Below, piece by piece: positions 27,521 through 36,900 of a stretch of 64,000 nucleotides of DNA. A model generated the notes under the pieces. The model saw nothing but the letters and a program-made list of their open reading frames with translations, did not search any database and was not told where the DNA came from. Location of the stretch: positions 3,926,501 to 3,990,500 of the forward strand of contig NZ_CP060488.1 of assembly GCF_014334015.1 (NCBI RefSeq), given 5' to 3'. Source of the stretch: Bacteroides sp. M10 (GTDB lineage: Bacteria > Bacteroidota > Bacteroidia > Bacteroidales > Bacteroidaceae). The position numbers were made by a program, and so were the translations under genes. Numbering within the stretch: position 1 is the stretch's first letter; every line of letters begins with the position of its first letter.

Positions 27521-27569
27521 TTATAAAGTCAAAAGCCAGACGGAGTACGTCTGGCTTTTGACTTTATAA
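27521..27569. terminator. 22-bp perfect hairpin inside the IS66 end
   Basis: The arms 27521-27542 and 27548-27569 are exact reverse complements (TTATAAAGTCAAAAGCCAGA, then CG) with a 5-base loop GAGTA. It sits just after the tnpC stop (27581, minus strand) and just inside the IS end. It probably terminates transposase transcription and insulates the IS from outside transcription. Confidence 0.8.
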
Positions 27570-27580
27570 ACCTTTCTTGT

Positions 27581-29194
27581 TTATCCTTTCCAATTAAATG
27601 GCAGTAAATCGGAGTAGTCGTTTTTCTCTTCTCTTTCTTTATCCTGTACTCTAATCACCACGTCCTGCATCCATAGTTTTGGGTTCACCTTATTTTCCCT
27701 GCAACATCCCATCAGTGAAAAGAATATTGCCGCTGCGTGTGCTGCCTCATGCGATCCGGAGAAGAGTGTATTTTTTCTGTTTACAGTCAACGGTCTAATA
27801 GAACGCTCCACCGGATTATTATCAATGCAGAACTGTGCATCATTGACATATCCGGACAGTTGTTCAAAGCGTGTGTACATATAGAATATGGCCTTGGCAA
27901 CAGGCGATTTATCGACCGTATGTTCATATTCCTCTTTGCACCATTTTTCCAGTCCTTTGATAATAGGGTACGATTTTTCCCGGCGAAGCTTTACTACAGC
28001 CTCGCCTTCCAGATGTTCTATCCTGATTTCCTCCTCCACAGCATACAGTCTGCCTATTTGTTCAAGTGCATACCTTGCTCTGGGAGGGTCATTTCCTTCC
28101 GCTTCCACAAACTTGCGCCTGACGTGTGCCCAACAGCACAAGTGCAACTTTCCGGGTAGCGTGTCGAACTCGTCATATACTGCAAAGCCGTCACTCTGTA
28201 CCACGCGGACCTGTCCTGCCAGCAGTGTGTCTATTCCGCTGCTGCCACGCCCCTTGTGATATTCAAAGAAGGGGGTATGAAACCGGGGCAGATAGAAGTT
28301 CCACATATACCCGCGATGAAGAGCACCGGGTCGGTCGCTTTCAAGTACGGGGTGGGGCGTCTCATCGGCCATGACGTAATAACTGTCCTTAACCAGTTCA
28401 CGAAGCTCATTGTAGATCGGCTCCAAACGCTGTGCGGCAGCCATCATCCAGTTACTTACGGTGGAAGGACTCAGATGGATGCCTTCACGCTCAAAAATGT
28501 CCAGCTGTCTGTGCAGAGGCAGGTGATCGTAATATTTGGCGGTGGCAATGTGGGACAGTACACTCTCCGAGGCATTGCTGTGAGGGTGTGCCATTACGGG
28601 CATGGGAGCAGTTATGATACGACCGTCGGCAAGCCGGTATTTAGGACGGATGATGCGTCTCACATAGAATCGGGCAGGGCTGACGGCATATTGTTCGCTC
28701 ACTTCCTCCCCCAGCTTCGTCGCTCCCTCCAGAGAAAGACCTTCCGGCATGGGAATGATGATTTCTTCACGGGGAAGGGACGGATCGATGGGCTTACGGG
28801 CGTGGGGAGTAATCTTTTGGGTGAAGCTCTTACGGAAACGATTGTAACCATTCTCCGACCGGGCAGATTTCTCAGCCGTTTTCTGCTCCTCCGCTACCGG
28901 GTCATTGACATCGGACGGAGATTCAAAACAGATGCTCAATTGGTTGGCATCTTCGGGAAGATGACGTTTTTCACTGGATTTACCCCATAAACGGCGTGTC
29001 AAATCAGCCAATTTCCATCTCAGGTCAGCAATGACGGCTGTACAGGCTGAGATTTCCTCAACTTGGCGGGAATACTCCTGCAAAGAGGCTGCGTATTTTC
29101 TCTGAAGTTCCGCATGTTCCTTTTCAAGACGTTCACGTTCCTTGCGCAACTCTTCGTACTCTTCCAAAGTAAAGGTAATGACTGGTTCTTTCAC
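27581..29194 (-). CDS. tnpC: IS66 transposase TnpC
   Basis: 537 residues. An N-terminal coiled coil (about 8-70, EEYEELRKERERLEKEHAEL) is followed by the linker and DDE domain, with acidic residues in YYVMADETPHPV, VVQSDGFAVYDEF and NNPVERSIRPLTVNRKNTLF. Catalytic core appears intact. It is clearly diverged from the first IS66 TnpC in this window, so the two elements are different family members. Confidence 0.94.
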   Translation of the reverse strand: MKEPVITFTLEEYEELRKERERLEKEHAELQRKYAASLQEYSRQVEEISACTAVIADLRWKLADLTRRLWGKSSEKRHLPEDANQLSICFESPSDVNDPVAEEQKTAEKSARSENGYNRFRKSFTQKITPHARKPIDPSLPREEIIIPMPEGLSLEGATKLGEEVSEQYAVSPARFYVRRIIRPKYRLADGRIITAPMPVMAHPHSNASESVLSHIATAKYYDHLPLHRQLDIFEREGIHLSPSTVSNWMMAAAQRLEPIYNELRELVKDSYYVMADETPHPVLESDRPGALHRGYMWNFYLPRFHTPFFEYHKGRGSSGIDTLLAGQVRVVQSDGFAVYDEFDTLPGKLHLCCWAHVRRKFVEAEGNDPPRARYALEQIGRLYAVEEEIRIEHLEGEAVVKLRREKSYPIIKGLEKWCKEEYEHTVDKSPVAKAIFYMYTRFEQLSGYVNDAQFCIDNNPVERSIRPLTVNRKNTLFSGSHEAAHAAAIFFSLMGCCRENKVNPKLWMQDVVIRVQDKEREEKNDYSDLLPFNWKG

Positions 29195-29263
29195 TGCATA
29201 TCCACTTTTTTATTATGTGGCAAAGTTATCAAAATAAACCTGTACGGCTTGTAGGATGGGAGA

Positions 29264-29773
29264 TTACTTTTCAACTGTTTTCCGATACTTTTTAACAGTA
29301 AGCAGCTCATTCAGGCGATTCCAGGAAATTTGAAGAAAATCTCTTTTCCGTTCGTCCTTTTTCAAGAAGAAAGAACTGTGGTTCAGACGACGGCATTCCA
29401 GTCGGTATTCGTCCTCGCACCGATAGAGGATATGCAATCTGCTACGGGAACGGTCAAGAAAAATATGACAACTCTGCTCTGACACGCAAGAACCCGTGTG
29501 CCGGATGACCTCGCCACAAAGACCGTCAATACCTTTATGGAAATTACAACCATTGGGATAAAGGTAATAAGACCAGAAAGGACTGTTACGGAAAAGACCA
29601 AGACCTAAGGGGAGAAGTAGATCCTGAGGAGAATGGATGCCAAGACTGGAAGCCGAAACTTTATAACGACGACCACCATCAAATATGAAAAGAACAGAAT
29701 CAAAATGGTTAGACTCGGATAAGAGACTACGCAGCTTTTCACTTTCACTAGAAAATACTAATACTGAACACAT
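29264..29773 (-). CDS. TnpB-like IS66 protein with extra N-terminal segment
   Basis: 169 residues. Residues from about 66 (SYYLYPNGCNFHKGIDGL) align with the IS66 Orf2 opening (RYYLYPYPTDMRKSFYTL in the other element here). The first 60 residues (LFIFDGGRRYKVSASSLGI) resemble the C-terminal part of TnpA (EISYPNGVTVRLNSPLSPEV). I infer a TnpA remnant fused to TnpB, which would explain why no separate tnpA is found. The start is 59 bp inside the right IR. The family role is an accessory function in transposition. Confidence 0.7.
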   Translation of the reverse strand: MCSVLVFSSESEKLRSLLSESNHFDSVLFIFDGGRRYKVSASSLGIHSPQDLLLPLGLGLFRNSPFWSYYLYPNGCNFHKGIDGLCGEVIRHTGSCVSEQSCHIFLDRSRSRLHILYRCEDEYRLECRRLNHSSFFLKKDERKRDFLQISWNRLNELLTVKKYRKTVEK

Positions 29774-29853
29774 AATGGATTAAGATGATTATGAAGGCAC
29801 AAAGGTAGGAAAGAAAAGAAGGGAAAGAAACACGCACGAGCCCGAATGCTTAC

Positions 29854-29861
29854 TTAAGCTC
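29854..29861. repeat. IS66 (second copy) target-site duplication, right (TTAAGCTC)
   Basis: Second copy of the 8-bp direct repeat found at 27476-27483. Confidence 0.95.
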
Positions 29862-29885
29862 TAATGTTTTACAAGGGCTCACCCA

Positions 29886-29927
29886 TGTGAACAAATCTGT
29901 TTACAACCGTAAACAGATTTGTTCACA
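29886..29927. terminator. 19-bp perfect hairpin downstream of the ECF sigma gene
   Basis: TGTGAACAAATCTGTTTAC (29886-29904), loop AACC, exact reverse complement at 29909-29927. It lies 144 bp past the sigma stop (30071, minus strand), just outside the IS. No long T run follows. It may end sigma transcription or be a protein-binding palindrome; before the IS arrived it would have lain between the two operons. Confidence 0.6.
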
Positions 29928-30070
29928 CCTGATAGCTTATCTGTCCACACAAGTAAGCCCCTGCTAACTATTAAGCAGAGTGATATAAACAACAGGACTA
30001 ATACATATATAGAGTACGACTGTTTTTCAAAAGAAAGGCATATATCAGGAAGAGAACATGAGGGTGTAGA

Positions 30071-30634
30071 TTATGCACGAAGAAATAACAAGAGTAATAG
30101 TGGCATATACTCCTTTAATTCATTACGTAAAAGTTCCATCGTTTTTTGTTTATATCGATTGATAGATTTCACGCTAAGATTCATCTCTTCTGCAATCTCT
30201 GTATGAGTTTTGCCTTCAAAGAAACTTTTAATAAAGACGGTTCGATAGTTTTCGGGAAGTTTGTTTAATGTCTCATACAACATTCTGTATAGCTCATCAA
30301 GAGTATATATACTATCCGGTTCTGTTTCATAGACAGGAGCTTTCTTCTGTATATTTTCCGCATAGCTCCATTCATATTCCTGATGTTTCAGGAAATTCAG
30401 GCAGCTATTTTTTACGCACATTTTGATGTAAGCTAATGCAGTGTTCGATTGAAGATCAAAAGAATCAGTATCCAGTTTATCCCATAATGAGGTGAATACA
30501 TCCGAAACGATGTCTTCACGTGTTTCTTTATCATCAACAAACCTTTTTGCATACAAACAAAATGGGGCATAATACTCCTCATAAAGTTGTTTGAAAGCCC
30601 GTTCTTTAGTCTGTTTGGAAAAAGATATTTTCAT
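30071..30634 (-). CDS. ECF sigma factor (PUL A)
   Basis: 187 residues from the ATG (MKISFSKQTKERAFKQLYEE). An upstream TTG at 30670 overlaps the -7 box and is rejected. Region 2: YAKRFVDDKETREDIVSDVF, SLWDKL. Region 4: LPENYRTVFIKSFFEGKTHT, EIAEEMNLSVKSINRYKQKT. This is the Bacteroides family of ECF sigma factors that pair with FecR anti-sigma proteins and STN-type SusC transporters. It is divergent from the PUL A genes; its presumed partner FecR is at 32903, two genes away on the other strand. A hydrophobic tail (LLLLLFLRA) ends the protein. Confidence 0.88.
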   Translation of the reverse strand: MKISFSKQTKERAFKQLYEEYYAPFCLYAKRFVDDKETREDIVSDVFTSLWDKLDTDSFDLQSNTALAYIKMCVKNSCLNFLKHQEYEWSYAENIQKKAPVYETEPDSIYTLDELYRMLYETLNKLPENYRTVFIKSFFEGKTHTEIAEEMNLSVKSINRYKQKTMELLRNELKEYMPLLLLLFLRA

Positions 30635-30667
30635 TATTTTGAGGTTCTGTAGTTTTTCATTTCGTTG

Positions 30668-30675
30668 CAAATATA
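30668..30675 (-). promoter_or_regulatory. -7 box (TATATTTG) for the PUL A sigma gene
   Basis: Minus-strand match to TAnnTTTG. A CAAA at 30691-30694 (TTTG on the minus strand) is a possible -33, but with only 15-bp spacing. Transcription would start near 30661, ahead of the ATG at 30634. Confidence 0.5.
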
Positions 30676-30807
30676 TAATAAGATAATTATCAAAGCCTCA
30701 TTTTCGATTCTTTTTTTTGCTTTCACCCCTAATGAATAGAAAATAATCAGATAAGACTGTCCTTTTGTATATAGGTTGATTGTATTATATATAAACAGGA
30801 TTAAAAT

Positions 30808-32799
30808 ATGAAAAACAAGTTTTTTTTATTGGCTATAACCTTTTGTTTGCCAATACATTCTCAAGAAGTTTCCAAGTCTTTTATTCCGATGGCTGAAATA
30901 CCTGCCGGAAGTTTTTATATGGGAAGTGACGGATTAGGCGAAAATTTTGATGAGGCTCCTATCCATCAGGTAGTAATCTCTCGCCCGTTTCGTATGGGAA
31001 TTACTGAAATAACGAATGCGCAATATGAATCATTCCGTCCGGAACATCGGGCATTACGAGGAAAAAACGGTGTTTCGCTGGAAGATGATGAAGCTGTTGT
31101 CAATGTGAGTTATTCCGATGCTGTTGCCTTTTGTGAATGGCTTAGCCGGAAAGAAGGCAAAAACTATCGTTTGCCAACAGAAGCAGAATGGGAATATGCT
31201 TGCCGGGCAGGCACATACACACTATTTTCTACAGGAGACGGGTTACCTGCAGTTTATCATCGGAATCAAAAAGTGGTTCGTGATTTTGATCCGGTATCTT
31301 TAAAAGTTGCCCAGACTCCTCCTAATACATTCGGGCTTTATGATATGCATGGAAATGTGGAAGAATGGTGCTTGGATTGGTATGCTCCTTATTCCGCAGA
31401 AAAGCAGAAAGACCCGGCAGGACCATTGGCAGGAGAGTTTCGGGTCACTAGAGGAGGGGGTCATCACACCCCGGAGAAATACTTGCGAAGTGCCAATCGG
31501 CTGGCTATGCTCCCGGAAGATAAACATTCCCAAACCGGATTTAGAATTGTGGAAGCAGATACTCGTTTGAATGTATCAGGGACATTTGTTCCTGTCCCGT
31601 TCAATCAGAAATCTGTAGAAAATACATCTATAAAATGGAAGAAAGTATCTGCTATCACACCGATGTTTTTGCCTCCGATACCATTTGTGGTACGTCCGGT
31701 ATGTGATTCGAATACCCCATTTTATCTGCATAATCATCAGCCTGCAGTTACGTGGTGTGATAATGGAGATTTGCTGGCAATATGGTTTTCTGCAAATGAA
31801 GAGAATGGGAGAGGGATGGTAGTACTCGGTTCCCGCTTGCGTGCCGGGCATACTGATTGGGATGTGGCTTCTTTATTCTTTAAAGTTCCGGATCGGAATA
31901 TGACAGGAAGTGCTTTGCTCAATGACGGGAAAGGAAAATTGTATCATATCAATGGAGTGGAAGCATCGGGAGACTGGCAGAATCTCGCAATGGTACTACG
32001 TACCAGTACAGATAACGGTGCTTCATGGAGCACTCCTAAACTGATAGCTCCCGAACATACCAAACGTCATCAGGTAATAGCTGGTACGATTCGCACACGT
32101 GAGGGATGGCTGGTTCAAGCCTGTGATGCGGGTCCTGGCAGTCATGATGGGGCAGCTGTTCAAATCAGTAAAGATGGAGGAAAAACATGGTGCGATCCTT
32201 GGGATGGCGCTCCTTTGCCGGATTTCAAAGAAGGAGGAACGGGAAGTACAATTGCAGGTATCCATGCGGGAATTGTACAATTAGGAAACGGAAGTTTGAT
32301 GGCTATGGGGCGTGGTAATAGCATACGGAATAAAGAAGGAAAGCTCCGAATGCCTATGAGTATATCAGATGATATGGGAAAGACCTGGAAATATGTAGCA
32401 AGCGAACTCCCTCCTATTGACGGAGGTCAGCGTCTTGTTTTAATGAGACTGAATGAAGGACCTTTGCTATTGGTTTCTTTTACAGACCATCCGCAACGTA
32501 CGCCTTTGGAAGAACGTGGTCTGGAATTTAAGGATAAAAATGGAAATGTGAAGAAAGGATATGGCATGTATGCGGCTCTTTCCTACGATGAGGGAAAAAC
32601 ATGGCCGGTAAGAAAACTACTGACGGACGGTGAATATCGCTTTTTAAACGGTGGAGCATGGACGGGATATTTCGAAATGGATGAAAATCATGCTGAACCA
32701 CGTGGTTATCTTGCAGGAACACAAACTCCTGATAATGTGGTTCATATCCTTAGTAGCCGATTGCATTACCGCTTCAATTTGGCATGGCTCAAAAAATAA
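30808..32799 (+). CDS. FGE-sulfatase-like domain fused to a sialidase-type BNR domain
   Basis: 663 residues. Signal peptide (MKNKFFLLAITFCLPIHSQ). Residues about 25-250 are a formylglycine-generating-enzyme-like fold (IPAGSFYMGSDGLGENFDEA, YRLPTEAEWEYACRAGTYTL, GLYDMHGNVEEWCLDWY, VTRGGGHHTPEKYLRSANR). Residues about 290-660 are a six-bladed sialidase/BNR propeller with four Asp boxes: STDNGASW (400), SKDGGKTW (454), SDDMGKTW (520) and SYDEGKTW (592). The paired cysteines of copper-dependent FGE, expected near RGGGHHTPEKYLRSANR, are absent, so sulfatase maturation is unlikely. It may be an exo-acting glycan hydrolase with an accessory domain; catalysis is unproven. It precedes the FecR gene of PUL A by 103 bp. 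Confidence 0.85.
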   Translation: MKNKFFLLAITFCLPIHSQEVSKSFIPMAEIPAGSFYMGSDGLGENFDEAPIHQVVISRPFRMGITEITNAQYESFRPEHRALRGKNGVSLEDDEAVVNVSYSDAVAFCEWLSRKEGKNYRLPTEAEWEYACRAGTYTLFSTGDGLPAVYHRNQKVVRDFDPVSLKVAQTPPNTFGLYDMHGNVEEWCLDWYAPYSAEKQKDPAGPLAGEFRVTRGGGHHTPEKYLRSANRLAMLPEDKHSQTGFRIVEADTRLNVSGTFVPVPFNQKSVENTSIKWKKVSAITPMFLPPIPFVVRPVCDSNTPFYLHNHQPAVTWCDNGDLLAIWFSANEENGRGMVVLGSRLRAGHTDWDVASLFFKVPDRNMTGSALLNDGKGKLYHINGVEASGDWQNLAMVLRTSTDNGASWSTPKLIAPEHTKRHQVIAGTIRTREGWLVQACDAGPGSHDGAAVQISKDGGKTWCDPWDGAPLPDFKEGGTGSTIAGIHAGIVQLGNGSLMAMGRGNSIRNKEGKLRMPMSISDDMGKTWKYVASELPPIDGGQRLVLMRLNEGPLLLVSFTDHPQRTPLEERGLEFKDKNGNVKKGYGMYAALSYDEGKTWPVRKLLTDGEYRFLNGGAWTGYFEMDENHAEPRGYLAGTQTPDNVVHILSSRLHYRFNLAWLKK

Positions 32800-32902
32800 A
32801 ATAAAAAAAGTTTGTTTTTGCTGTCCTTTTCCAATTGCTTCAGTTGTATTATAAGTGTAATTACAATTAAAAGATAAGATTTTGAAAGAAAATAAGGAAA
32901 AT

Positions 32903-33814
32903 ATGAGTCCGGAATCATTGCTCCGTAAAGCACAAGCATTGGGAGATGATATTAAAGAAATGGAATCCATTGATGTATTGGGTGCCTATTATCAAGCACA
33001 AGCCAAAATAAAAACTAATAGAAGAAAGAACATGTATAATCAACTGATGCGTTATGCAGCATTTCTGACTATACCTTTATTTCTCTCTTCTCTGGTTTTG
33101 GGATATTTATATTTTAGTGGAACAGAAACCGACGAAAAATATGCAGAGGTGGTAACCGCTACCGGTTCTGTCATACGTTATGAACTTCCGGATCATTCTG
33201 TAGTATGGCTGAATGCAGGTAGTACATTGCGTTATCCTACCACTTTCAAGAAAGACAACCGGTTGGTAGAGTTGAAGGGTGAAGCATATTTCGAAGTGCA
33301 GGCAGACAAAGATCGTCCTTTCTATGTAAATACTCCGAATGGCTTGAGCGTATATGTTTATGGTACCAAATTTAATGTAGCTGCTTATGAGGATGATAAT
33401 TATATAGAAACAGTGTTGGAAAAAGGTAAGGTAAATGTGATAACCCCTAATCAGGAAACAATTGTATTGGCTCCTGGAGAACAGTTGCTTTACGATAAAC
33501 AGAGTCAAAAGTCGAAAAAAAATAAAGTGGATGTCTATGGAAAGATAGCTTGGAAAGATGGAAAACTAATTTTCAGAAATGCTTCATTAGAAGAAATCCT
33601 GAAGCGTCTGGAACGACATTTCAATGTAGAAATTCAGTTTAACAATAGGTCTGGAAAAGAATATAAGTACCGGGCTACTTTCCGGACTGAAACTCTGTCG
33701 CAGATATTGGATTATCTGGCCAGGTCTGCCGATTTAAAATGGAAAATTGAAGAACCGCAACAACAGGCAGATGATACATTATCAAAGACTAAAATTAGAG
33801 TAGATTTATATTAG
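32903..33814 (+). CDS. FecR-type anti-sigma factor (PUL A)
   Basis: 303 residues from the ATG (MSPESLLRKAQALGDD), with AAGGA 5 bp upstream; a TTG at 32882 would add seven residues. Cytoplasmic N-terminus, one transmembrane helix (AAFLTIPLFLSSLVLGYLYF), a periplasmic FecR domain (ATGSVIRYELPDHSVVWLNA, GEAYFEVQADKDRPFYVNTP, VYGTKFNVAAY) and a C-terminal DUF4974 domain (LIFRNASLEEILKRLERHF). It holds the ECF sigma factor inactive until the STN domain of SusC signals ligand. Followed by the SusC gene after 182 bp. Confidence 0.9.
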   Translation: MSPESLLRKAQALGDDIKEMESIDVLGAYYQAQAKIKTNRRKNMYNQLMRYAAFLTIPLFLSSLVLGYLYFSGTETDEKYAEVVTATGSVIRYELPDHSVVWLNAGSTLRYPTTFKKDNRLVELKGEAYFEVQADKDRPFYVNTPNGLSVYVYGTKFNVAAYEDDNYIETVLEKGKVNVITPNQETIVLAPGEQLLYDKQSQKSKKNKVDVYGKIAWKDGKLIFRNASLEEILKRLERHFNVEIQFNNRSGKEYKYRATFRTETLSQILDYLARSADLKWKIEEPQQQADDTLSKTKIRVDLY

Positions 33815-33867
33815 AGTAGTAACCCTTAAAATAAAAGCCCATGGAATAACACAAGAGAATAAAAGAA

Positions 33868-33900
33868 AGGAAGAAAGCTGCTACCAACAGCTGTCTTCCT
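33868..33900 (+). promoter_or_regulatory. Leader hairpin between FecR and SusC (PUL A)
   Basis: AGGAAGAAAGCTG (33868-33880), loop CTACCAA, CAGCTGTCTTCCT (33888-33900): a 13-bp stem with one mismatch, no T run. It lies in the 182-bp leader before susC, where PUL expression is often controlled. Confidence 0.5.
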
Positions 33901-33996
33901 CCGAATTTTCCAGATTCACGGTACAAGGTCTCACAAACACTAGCCGGAATCAAACCATAGTTCATTTAGTAATAAACTTTAGTTAGCCACAAATGT

Positions 33997-36900
33997 ATGA
34001 AAAAAAATCATTCATTTACAGCATTATGTCCTAAATATGCTTTAAATCTAAAACTTCCTTTAGTTATGAGGATTAGTCTAGCACTACTTTTCGCAGTAGT
34101 ATTACAACTTTCTGCCGAAGATGGCTATGCCCAGCGAACGCGGGTTGCCATTTCAATGAATAATGTATCTGTAGAACAGGTACTGAATAAAATAGAGGAG
34201 ACGTCCGACTATGTTTTCCTCTATAATGATAAAACAATTCAGAAGAACCGTATTGTTTCTGTGAGAAACAATTCAGGTAAGATCCTGGATATTCTTGATG
34301 AGGTGTTTAAAGGAACCAACGTTACTTATACAGTGGTTGATAAGCAGATTATCTTGTCTACCAATAAATTGAATGTAACAGAGCAAGATCCGACTATCCA
34401 GGTAAAAGGTACAGTGAAAGATACAAAAGGAGAACCTTTGATCGGAGTGAATGTGAAAGTAAAAGGAACAACTACCGGTGCTATTACAGATTTCGACGGA
34501 AACTTTCAGATTCAAGCTAAAAAGGGAGCGGCATTGGAGATCTCTTATATTGGATATGCTTCTCAAGAGGTGAAGGTTACAGATAATAAATCGCTTTCCA
34601 TTGTGATGACGGAAGATACAAAAGTCTTGAATGAGGTTGTTGTAACGGCTTTGGGCATTAAACGCGAAACTAAGTCTTTGACATACAATGTGCAGCAGAT
34701 TGGCGGCGATGAAGTGGCAAAGGCGAAAGATATGAATGTGATGAGCAGTCTTGCCGGTAAGGTAGCGGGTGTGAATATCAATGCAAGTTCATCCGGTATT
34801 GGAGGTGGTGCCCGTGTGGTAATGCGTGGTACGAAGTCTATATCCGGTAATAACAACGCTCTATATGTAGTAGATGGAGTTCCTTTGGCTAATATATCTG
34901 GTGAACAACCCGACGATCAGTATACGGGTGCCGGACAATCCGGTGACGGATTGGCTAACTTCAACGCTGATGATATAGAATCAATTTCAGTACTTAGCGG
35001 ATCGGCCGCCGCTGCACTATACGGTTCGGCTGCTGCCAATGGTGTGGTACTTATCACAACGAAGAAGGGGGCTGTAGATAAAACCAGATTGACTTACAGT
35101 AATAATTCAACCTTCTATTCACCATTCCGATTACCGGAATTCCAGAATACGTATGGTTCGGAAACAGGAGAGTGGTATAGTTGGGCATCTAAATTGTCAT
35201 CTCCTACCGATTATGAAGTTAAAGATTTTTTCCAGACAGGTTACAATGTAGCAAACACTGTAAGTCTGACTACAGGGACACAAAAAAATCAAACCTATGT
35301 ATCTGTAGGTGCTGTGAATGCCCGGGGTATCATTCAGAATAATGACTTGGACAGATATAATTTCTCTGTTCGTAACACTACCTCTATGCTGAATGATAAA
35401 CTGACGATGGATTTAAGTTTTATGTATTCTAATGTAAAGGAACAGAATATGTTGTCGCAAGGAGAGTATGCAAATCCATTGGTTCCCGTTTATTTATTTC
35501 CGCGCGGTGATGATTTCTCGAAATATCAGTATTATGAACGATATGATGTAGACCGTAACATAAAAACACAGTTCTGGCCATTGAAAGAAAATGGATTATC
35601 CATGCAGAATCCTTACTGGATTACGAATCGGAATATGTATACCAATAAGAAAGACCGTTTTCTGGCAAGCGGTTCACTAAAATATACGATAACAGATTGG
35701 TTGAATGTTTCCGGACGCGTGAAACTGGATAAGGAAACTATCAACTCGGAAAAGAAAATGTATGCTTCCACTTTGAATGTGATTGCTGAAAACTCGGATA
35801 AAGGAGCATACGTGCAATCGAACAAGAATACCAGTCAGATATATGCGGATGCCATGTTGAATATCAATAAATATTTCTATCACGACACATGGAATCTGAC
35901 AGCATCTTTAGGTGTCAGTTTATTGGATTTGGATTATAAGGAGCTTAATTTTGGAGGAGGATTACTGACCATTCCTAATCTGTTTACTTCTAACAATGCG
36001 AATGTTTCCGGTAAATTAACCTATAAAAATACGAACTATCACGACCGTACCAATTCTTTATTCGGAACATTCTCATTAGGATATAAGGGCATGGTTTATG
36101 TAGACGGTTCGTTACGTAATGACTGGATATCTGCTTTGGCAGGAACAAACCATTCTTCCATATTATATCCTTCTATTGGTGCTTCAGCAATTCTGACTAA
36201 TATGTTTACAATGAAATCTAACATTCTTTCTTATGCAAAGGTTCGCCTTTCATATAGTGAGGTGGGTAATGCACCGGAAAGATTCAGGGCTATCACTACT
36301 TACGCAGTGTTGGGAGGATTGAACACCACTTCTTATTTCCCGATAAAAGACCTCAAACCGGAGAGAACTCATTCATGGGAAGGAGGATTTAATTTAGGTC
36401 TGTTTGATAATAAACTGACACTGGACGTGACAGCTTATAAGACATATACGGAGAATCAGCTCTTCAGTCCGGAAATTTCTACAACAACCGGATATTCTAA
36501 ACTATATGTAAATGCAGGTAAAGTAACGAATAAAGGTATTGAGTTAGCTCTTGGCTTTAAACAGAATATAGGGCCTGTAGATTGGAAAACAACTTTACTA
36601 TGGTCGCTCAACAGAAACCGCATTGACCAATTACTCCCTGAATATACAAATGAAGAGTTGGGAGTGACAGTACATCTGGACGAAATGGATGTCTATTCGT
36701 TAGGCGGTGCCAAACAACGGCTAACAGTAGGGGGCTCTATGGGAGATGTTTATGTTAATACAATGAGAACTGATGAGCATGGACATATCTGGATGAATTC
36801 AATGACAGGTGCACTGGAAACAGATAAGAATAATTATGTCTATGCCGGTAATACCAATCCGAAATATACTCTTAGCTGGAGAAATGAATTTAATTGGAAA

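Larger units (their letters stand above)
27484..29853 (-). mobile_element. Compact IS66-family element (2370 bp, two ORFs)
   Basis: Inverted repeats at 27484-27505 and 29832-29853 match at 21 of 22 positions, opening GTAAGCATTCGG from the outside. They share the GTAAG-ATTCG tip with the first IS66 in this window. They are flanked by the 8-bp duplication TTAAGCTC. The element contains a TnpB-like ORF and tnpC on the minus strand; no separate tnpA is present. It lies between the menaquinone operon and PUL A without interrupting a visible gene. Confidence 0.95.

Noticed and set aside
30635..30670. TTG start for the PUL A sigma factor
   Set aside because: The TTG is part of the -7 box TATATTTG on the same strand, so it would not be transcribed; the ATG at 30634 matches the family start.
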